This document shows positions 43,409 to 47,238 of a stretch of 47,238 nt of DNA, piece after piece. A model generated the notes under the pieces. It ran no database searches and was not told the origin of the DNA. It saw only the letters and a program-made list of their open reading frames with translations. Made by a program: the position numbers and the translations under genes. The stretch covers positions 1 through 47,238 of the forward strand of contig JANXYC010000144.1 of assembly GCA_025350305.1 (NCBI GenBank), in the 5' to 3' direction. The DNA comes from Cyclobacteriaceae bacterium. Lineage in GTDB: Bacteria > Bacteroidota > Bacteroidia > Cytophagales > Cyclobacteriaceae. Within the stretch, counting starts at the first letter, position 1. The number at the start of each line of letters is the position of its first letter.

Positions 43409-44161
43409 ATGAAATTCAAACCACTTTTACTCCGATCCGCAGACATCTACCAATTTTTCCAGCGGATTTTCAAGCAGGCTTTCCATGCCCCGTCTGAATG
43501 GCGTGAGGTCCTCAAGCAATGTTTCGCCGTTGGCAACCGCTCTTTCTTTCTGGTCACGTTTACAGCATTCCTGGCAGGTGTAGTCTTTACACGCCAATCG
43601 CGACCTTCCCTTTCGTCCTTTGGTGCCGAATCTTGGCTACCCTCATTGGTTTCGCAGGCGGTCATCCGTTCATTGGGTCCTTTAATTACCGGACTGATCT
43701 GCGCCGGAAAATTGGGCTCTAATATTGGGGCCGAATTAGCCAGCATGAAAGTCACCGAGCAAATCGATGCCATGGAAGTTTCAGGCTCACGGCCCTTTTC
43801 ATTCCTGGTAGTCAGCCGCGTAACCGCCACAACATTGATGTTGCCATTGTTGGTGGTCTATGCCGATTGCGTTGCACTCCTGGGCTCATTCATTACCGTA
43901 AACTTTATTAATAACACAGGGTTTAAGTTGTACTTCAATACTGTCGCATCACATATCACCTATCTGGATATCTTCTCTTCCCTTATCAAGGCAACATTTT
44001 TTGGTTTTGCAATAGGCTTCATCAGCAGTTATGCTGGGTACAATTCCGACAATGGCACAACTGGTGTTGGTAAAGCTGCCAATACGGCTGTGGTAATTTC
44101 CATGCTCTTCATTTTTATTATCGACTTAGTGATGCTACAGTTCATTAACCTGTTCCGCTAG
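43409..44161 (+). CDS. mlaE: MlaE-type ABC transporter permease
   Basis: This gene encodes 250 residues from the ATG at 43409; an ATG nine codons upstream (43382) is the other choice. It has the MlaE/DUF140 features: helices such as FLVTFTAFLAGVVFT, GPLITGLICAGKLGSNIGAEL ASMKVTEQIDAMEV (the conserved EIG-like cytosolic loop), and VVISMLFIFIIDLVM at the C-terminal end. It is the permease of the MlaFEDB complex, which moves phospholipids between the membranes. It overlaps mlaF by one base. Confidence 0.92.
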   Translation: MKFKPLLLRSADIYQFFQRIFKQAFHAPSEWREVLKQCFAVGNRSFFLVTFTAFLAGVVFTRQSRPSLSSFGAESWLPSLVSQAVIRSLGPLITGLICAGKLGSNIGAELASMKVTEQIDAMEVSGSRPFSFLVVSRVTATTLMLPLLVVYADCVALLGSFITVNFINNTGFKLYFNTVASHITYLDIFSSLIKATFFGFAIGFISSYAGYNSDNGTTGVGKAANTAVVISMLFIFIIDLVMLQFINLFR

Positions 44162-44946
44162 TGGATACCTCAGCGGACTATCTTAAAAAATCGTCAACCG
44201 CAAAAATGGGGAATCGCCCGATTGTGGCCAGCCTGCGACATGTGAAGAAATCATTTGGCGCTATGGAAGTGCTTCGCGACATCAGCCTGGACTTGCATCA
44301 AAATGAAAACCTGGTTATCCTGGGTCGCTCAGGCACGGGCAAATCTGTGCTTATTAAATGTATGGTCGGTCTCATCCGGGCAGATACCGGTGAAATAAAT
44401 GTACTTGGTTGCGATGTGCGTTCGCTCACACCAGATCAGCTTGACGAACTGCGGCTGCAAATCGGTTTTTCATTTCAGGGTAGCGCCCTGTACGATTCGA
44501 TGACGGTGCGGCAGAACCTGGAGTTTCCGTTAAAAAGAAATAAGGCCATCTTCAAGAAAAAAGAATTGGAGGACCTGGTCATCAATGCCTTGAAAGATGT
44601 TGGGTTGGAGAATACGTCTGACAAAATGCCATCTGAATTATCAGGAGGCATGAAAAAAAGAATTGGCATTGCACGAACACTGATTCTTAAACCAAAGATC
44701 ATGTTGTACGATGAACCGACCGCCGGACTTGATCCCATCACCGCGACCGAAATCAATGAACTGATTCTTAGCGTCCGGGAAAAATATAATACATCTTCCA
44801 TTATTATCACCCACGACATCAGTTGTGCACGTCAGACATCGGACAGGATTATCGCGCTGGTCAATGGTCTTAATAAAGAGGAATCAACATTTGATGAATT
44901 AAAACAGACAAAAGATCCCGATTTAGCACCTTTCTTTAGCTACTAA
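44161..44946 (+). CDS. mlaF: MlaF-type ABC transporter ATPase
   Basis: This gene encodes 261 residues from a GTG at 44161 that overlaps the mlaE stop by one base; an ATG at 44206 is also possible because conservation begins near it. Seen: Walker A GRSGTGKS at 55-62, signature LSGGMKKRIGIAR, Walker B IMLYDEPTAGLDP and the switch histidine in IIITHD. The ATPase powers the MlaE permease. mlaD follows after 13 bases; no MlaB or MlaC gene is visible in the window. Confidence 0.95.
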   Translation: MDTSADYLKKSSTAKMGNRPIVASLRHVKKSFGAMEVLRDISLDLHQNENLVILGRSGTGKSVLIKCMVGLIRADTGEINVLGCDVRSLTPDQLDELRLQIGFSFQGSALYDSMTVRQNLEFPLKRNKAIFKKKELEDLVINALKDVGLENTSDKMPSELSGGMKKRIGIARTLILKPKIMLYDEPTAGLDPITATEINELILSVREKYNTSSIIITHDISCARQTSDRIIALVNGLNKEESTFDELKQTKDPDLAPFFSY

Positions 44947-44959
44947 AAAAAACAAGATT

Positions 44960-45961
44960 ATGGAAGAAGATGAAACAAAACAGCGGGTAAAACTTGGGGC
45001 CTTTGTAATCGGAGGCATGCTCTTATTCGTAATCGCCGCAATATTCATCGGCAGCGCTAGCAATTTTTTTAGCAGGACTTTCGTGGTGTCCGGTATTTTC
45101 AAGAATGTAGAGGGCCTGAAGGAAGGTGATAAAGTATGGCTTTCCGGAGTGCAGATTGGAACGGTGAAGACGGTGCGGATTGTAACTGTCGGAGAAGTTG
45201 TGGTGAGCCTATCGCTAAAGGAAAAACAGAATGACTTCATTCGAAAGAATGCAACCGCATCCATTGGCTCCGATGGGCTTATTGGAAACAAGATCGTCGT
45301 GATTCAACCCGGAAATTCTCCGGAAGTCATTCAGGACGGTGACACGATCAATGCCGTGTCACCGGCAGATACCCAGCAATTAATCAACATTGCAAAAGAA
45401 GTTGGTGAGAATACACGCTCCATCACGCTGGACCTAAAGACCATATCAAGTAAGATCAACAAAGGTCAGGGTATTATTGGAGAACTGCTGAACGAAGGCG
45501 CGTTCTCCAAGGAGCTACGGTTAACGGTGCACAACTTAAAAGCCACCGGTGAAAACACCGCCAGGGCATCCGCTGAACTTTCAGGGCTCGTACACGATAT
45601 GAAACATGGCACAGGACTGTTACCGACGCTCATTTCCGACACAAGCTTTAAGAGCGTTTTTGCGCAGACACTTGTCAACATAAAAAAGGTAAGTAAAAAT
45701 GCAGAGGTCATGTCACGCAGCCTGGAGAGCATTACGGCAAAAATGAATAACCGTGACAATGCGGTCGGCGTACTGCTGGCAGATACCGTCTTCGCACACA
45801 AACTTCAAAACACCATGAAGAATACTGAAAGCGCCTCCCATAAGCTGGATGAGAACATGGAGGCGTTGAAACACAATTTTCTAACGCGCGGCTATTTCAG
45901 GAAGAAGGCCAAGCAGGAAAAGAAGGAGAAAGAAAAGCTTGAAAGGGAAAAGAATAAGTGA
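44960..45961 (+). CDS. mlaD: MlaD-family (MCE) lipid-binding protein
   Basis: This gene encodes 333 residues. One N-terminal membrane segment (KLGAFVIGGMLLFVIAAIFI) anchors an MCE domain (GIFKNVEGLKEGDKVWLSGV, IGSDGLIGNKIVVIQPG), which forms a hexameric ring for lipids in the periplasm. A long helical part follows (about 150-330) with repeated NAEVMSRSLESI-like segments and a charged tail (KKAKQEKKEKEKLEREKNK). It is the last gene of the mlaEFD operon. Confidence 0.93.
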   Translation: MEEDETKQRVKLGAFVIGGMLLFVIAAIFIGSASNFFSRTFVVSGIFKNVEGLKEGDKVWLSGVQIGTVKTVRIVTVGEVVVSLSLKEKQNDFIRKNATASIGSDGLIGNKIVVIQPGNSPEVIQDGDTINAVSPADTQQLINIAKEVGENTRSITLDLKTISSKINKGQGIIGELLNEGAFSKELRLTVHNLKATGENTARASAELSGLVHDMKHGTGLLPTLISDTSFKSVFAQTLVNIKKVSKNAEVMSRSLESITAKMNNRDNAVGVLLADTVFAHKLQNTMKNTESASHKLDENMEALKHNFLTRGYFRKKAKQEKKEKEKLEREKNK

Positions 45962-46099
45962 TTCAATATAATGAAATCAAATTCTTATCATATGCGATCC
46001 TTTTTTGATCTACCGATTTCTTATCTGGTCAAGATTGACCGGTAACCAGCAGCATCGCCGATAGGGTTTTCAGTATAAGGTTCATTATTCAATTTTCTT

Positions 46100-46107
46100 T
46101 ACCTTTG
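46100..46107 (+). promoter_or_regulatory. TAnnTTTG element of the tRNA-Arg promoter
   Basis: TACCTTTG is a perfect -7 element of the Bacteroidota type, 15 bases before the tRNA. No perfect TTG is found at the -33 position. Confidence 0.5.
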
Positions 46108-46121
46108 CTGCTCTGAATTTT

Positions 46122-46193
46122 GGTTCCGTAGTTCAACGGATAGAATAGAAGTTTCCTAAACTTTTGATCCCAGTTCGATTCTGGGCGGGACTA
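46122..46193 (+). tRNA. tRNA-Arg, anticodon CCT
   Basis: The 72 bases fold as a full cloverleaf: acceptor GGTTCCG with CGGGACT (two G-U pairs), D stem GTTC with GAAT, anticodon stem GAAGT with ACTTT around the loop TTCCTAA, T arm CCCAG-TTCGATT-CTGGG, discriminator A. The anticodon CCT reads AGG (arginine). The CCA end is not encoded. The discriminator base is also the first base of a long hairpin that follows. Confidence 0.93.
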
Positions 46194-46335
46194 CGATAAA
46201 GTACATAAGCCTGGGGACGTTTTCTCAAGGTTGAGAAGGCATCTTCAGGCTTGTGACTTTATCGTCCTGAAGTGACCGACGCAGGAGGTCTGCTTCAGGC
46301 TACCAGTGCTGATTTCCATCAACTTGTGAATCAGC
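46193..46335 (+). ncRNA. Three consecutive hairpins directly after tRNA-Arg
   Basis: Hairpin A has three stacked perfect stems: ACGATAAAGT (46193-46202) with 46256-46265, AAGCCTG (46207-46213) with 46246-46252, and TTCTCAA (46222-46228) with 46231-46237. Hairpin B pairs CCTGAAG (46266-46272) with 46293-46299, inner GACC with GGTC. Hairpin C pairs GCTGATT (46308-46314) with 46329-46335. CCTGAAG can also pair with CTTCAGG at 46243-46249 within A, so A and B can exchange. There is no open frame of note. This could be a structured RNA made together with the tRNA, a leader, or a DNA-level element; I do not recognise it. Confidence 0.5.
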
Positions 46336-46425
46336 TAGTTTATTTAATGTGGGCCTTGACAAACTGCTGCTATAATCAATGATTTACTGACCATCTTCTT
46401 TCATGATACTTTTGTTCACCGACAA

Positions 46426-47238
46426 TTAATCCAACCGAAGGACATTTACCGGATTGGTTTGGGCTACTCGAGAGGTATGATAGCTAACGGTTATCACTCC
46501 AATAAGCATGACGATCATACCCGGCACAAGAAAAAGCCAAAGGTTAATGTCGATGTGAAAGGCGTATCCTTCAAGCCATTTACTGACGGCCAGGTAAGAC
46601 AGGGGCCAGGCAATCACGTTTGCAAGAACAATCAGTTTCATAAAATCTCTCAACAGTAAACCGATAATACTGGAAACATCAGCACCCAACACCTTTCGTA
46701 TGCCTACTTCTTTTGTCCGCTGCACAGCAGTAAAGTAAGACAGACTAAATAAACCAAGGCAGGCAATGAAAACAGTAATGGCCGAAAACACGGTGAACGT
46801 CTGTCCAAATTGCCTGTCTTCTTTATATTGTTGGTTGAAGAAATCATCCAGGAAAAAAAATGTGAAAGGATTACCTGGATAGAAGCTGTTCAATGTTTTC
46901 TCGACATGAGTAATAGTGCTTTTCAGATCGGCGTTGTTGAGTTTAATGGAGAAGAATCCCCAAGGGGCCGGGTTGTAGAAAAAGATGGTAGGAGCAAAAT
47001 CATTTTTAAGTGATTGCTGGTGATAGTTCCGGATCACCCCGGTGATCTCGCATACAGTATTGCGTTCTCCCCATAGTACAGCTTGTCCTATAGCATCCTG
47101 AGCACCTTTAAATTTCAGGAGTTCCAAAGCTGCTTCGTTAATGATGACGGATGGCCTCTTGAGTTCTTGCGAGAAGTTACTACCAGCGATAAAGGAAGTT
47201 TGATAAGCCGGGAGAAAGTTGGCATCTATCCCCATTAC
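46426..47238 (-). CDS. FtsX/MacB-like ABC transporter permease, C-terminal part (5' end outside window)
   Basis: The frame is open to the window edge (a GTA codon precedes the ATG at 47235), so the real start lies outside. The visible 269 residues hold the end of the periplasmic MacB-PCD domain (RPSVIINEAALELLKF, ITGVIRNYHQQSLKN), then the FtsX domain with membrane segments (TVFIACLGLFSLSYFTAVQR, then KEVGIRKVLGA, a family mark) and the usual C-terminus VAQTNPVNVLRLD. Such permeases in Bacteroidota come in long, often repeated arrays and probably move or sense antimicrobial compounds. Confidence 0.9.
   Translation of the reverse strand, partial: VMGIDANFLPAYQTSFIAGSNFSQELKRPSVIINEAALELLKFKGAQDAIGQAVLWGERNTVCEITGVIRNYHQQSLKNDFAPTIFFYNPAPWGFFSIKLNNADLKSTITHVEKTLNSFYPGNPFTFFFLDDFFNQQYKEDRQFGQTFTVFSAITVFIACLGLFSLSYFTAVQRTKEVGIRKVLGADVSSIIGLLLRDFMKLIVLANVIAWPLSYLAVSKWLEGYAFHIDINLWLFLVPGMIVMLIGVITVSYHTSRVAQTNPVNVLRLD

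Noticed and set aside
46122-46193. tRNA-Arg as an integration site of a mobile element
   Set aside because: No repeat of the tRNA 3' end and no integrase gene are seen in the window; the following hairpins alone do not show integration.
46122-46335. Hairpins after tRNA as a plain Rho-independent terminator
   Set aside because: None of the three hairpins has a T run directly behind it, and the nested 10-7-7 stem is much longer than a terminator needs.

Overview
The window looks like chromosomal DNA of a Bacteroidota bacterium, most likely an aerobic member of the Cytophagales (inference). The signs are a type IX secretion C-terminal sorting domain on a protease, a TonB-dependent receptor with an N-terminal carboxypeptidase-regulatory-like domain, several promoters of the TAnnTTTG type, few Shine-Dalgarno sequences, and many small envelope proteins of types common in that phylum. 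No phage, plasmid, transposase or CRISPR genes were seen.

Left part (1-15 kb): iron and heme. The window opens on the C-terminal end of a HemJ/CopD-like membrane protein. After a lipoprotein and a frameshifted secreted zinc protease comes a tightly packed minus-strand operon transcribed hemA-hemC-hemD-hemE-hemF-hemB-hemL (9947 down to 3029). Ferrochelatase hemH is divergent from it, followed by an AraC-type regulator and a FecA-like TonB-dependent receptor whose promoter region carries a perfect 9-1-9 palindrome. Together these genes cover every step from glutamyl-tRNA to heme, with oxygen-dependent HemF and probably HemJ at the oxidative steps.

Middle part (15-30 kb): two small secreted proteins, a secreted amidohydrolase, a large GH63-like glucosidase, an SDR enzyme, two AsmA/DUF748-like envelope proteins (the first split by a frameshift), a single-domain response regulator, a ferritin-like DUF892 protein, a YdjM-like membrane hydrolase and a cardiolipin-synthase-like phospholipase D protein.

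Right part (30-47 kb): an envelope or stress-type cluster with two Lmo0937-like mini membrane proteins, YihY/BrkB, a cysteine-free ArsC-like protein, a ferredoxin-reductase-like flavoprotein, lipoproteins, an M23 peptidase, a YtxH / holin-like / helical protein set, an OmpA-like lipoprotein and an SDR. Then come a BamA-like outer-membrane barrel, a complete MlaE-MlaF-MlaD lipid-transport core, a tRNA-Arg(CCT) and the C-terminal part of an FtsX/MacB-type ABC permease that runs off the window.

The most unusual signals are non-coding: (1) four tandem hairpins at 35326-35529 with a conserved 17-nt loop but different, compensating stems; (2) a run of three hairpins directly abutting tRNA-Arg, two of which can re-pair with each other; (3) a dispersed family of about 80-95 bp palindromic elements; (4) a recurring GTGGAAT box in intergenic regions of the stress-type cluster. 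Three or four genes carry single frameshifts; whether these are real mutations or sequencing errors cannot be decided here.
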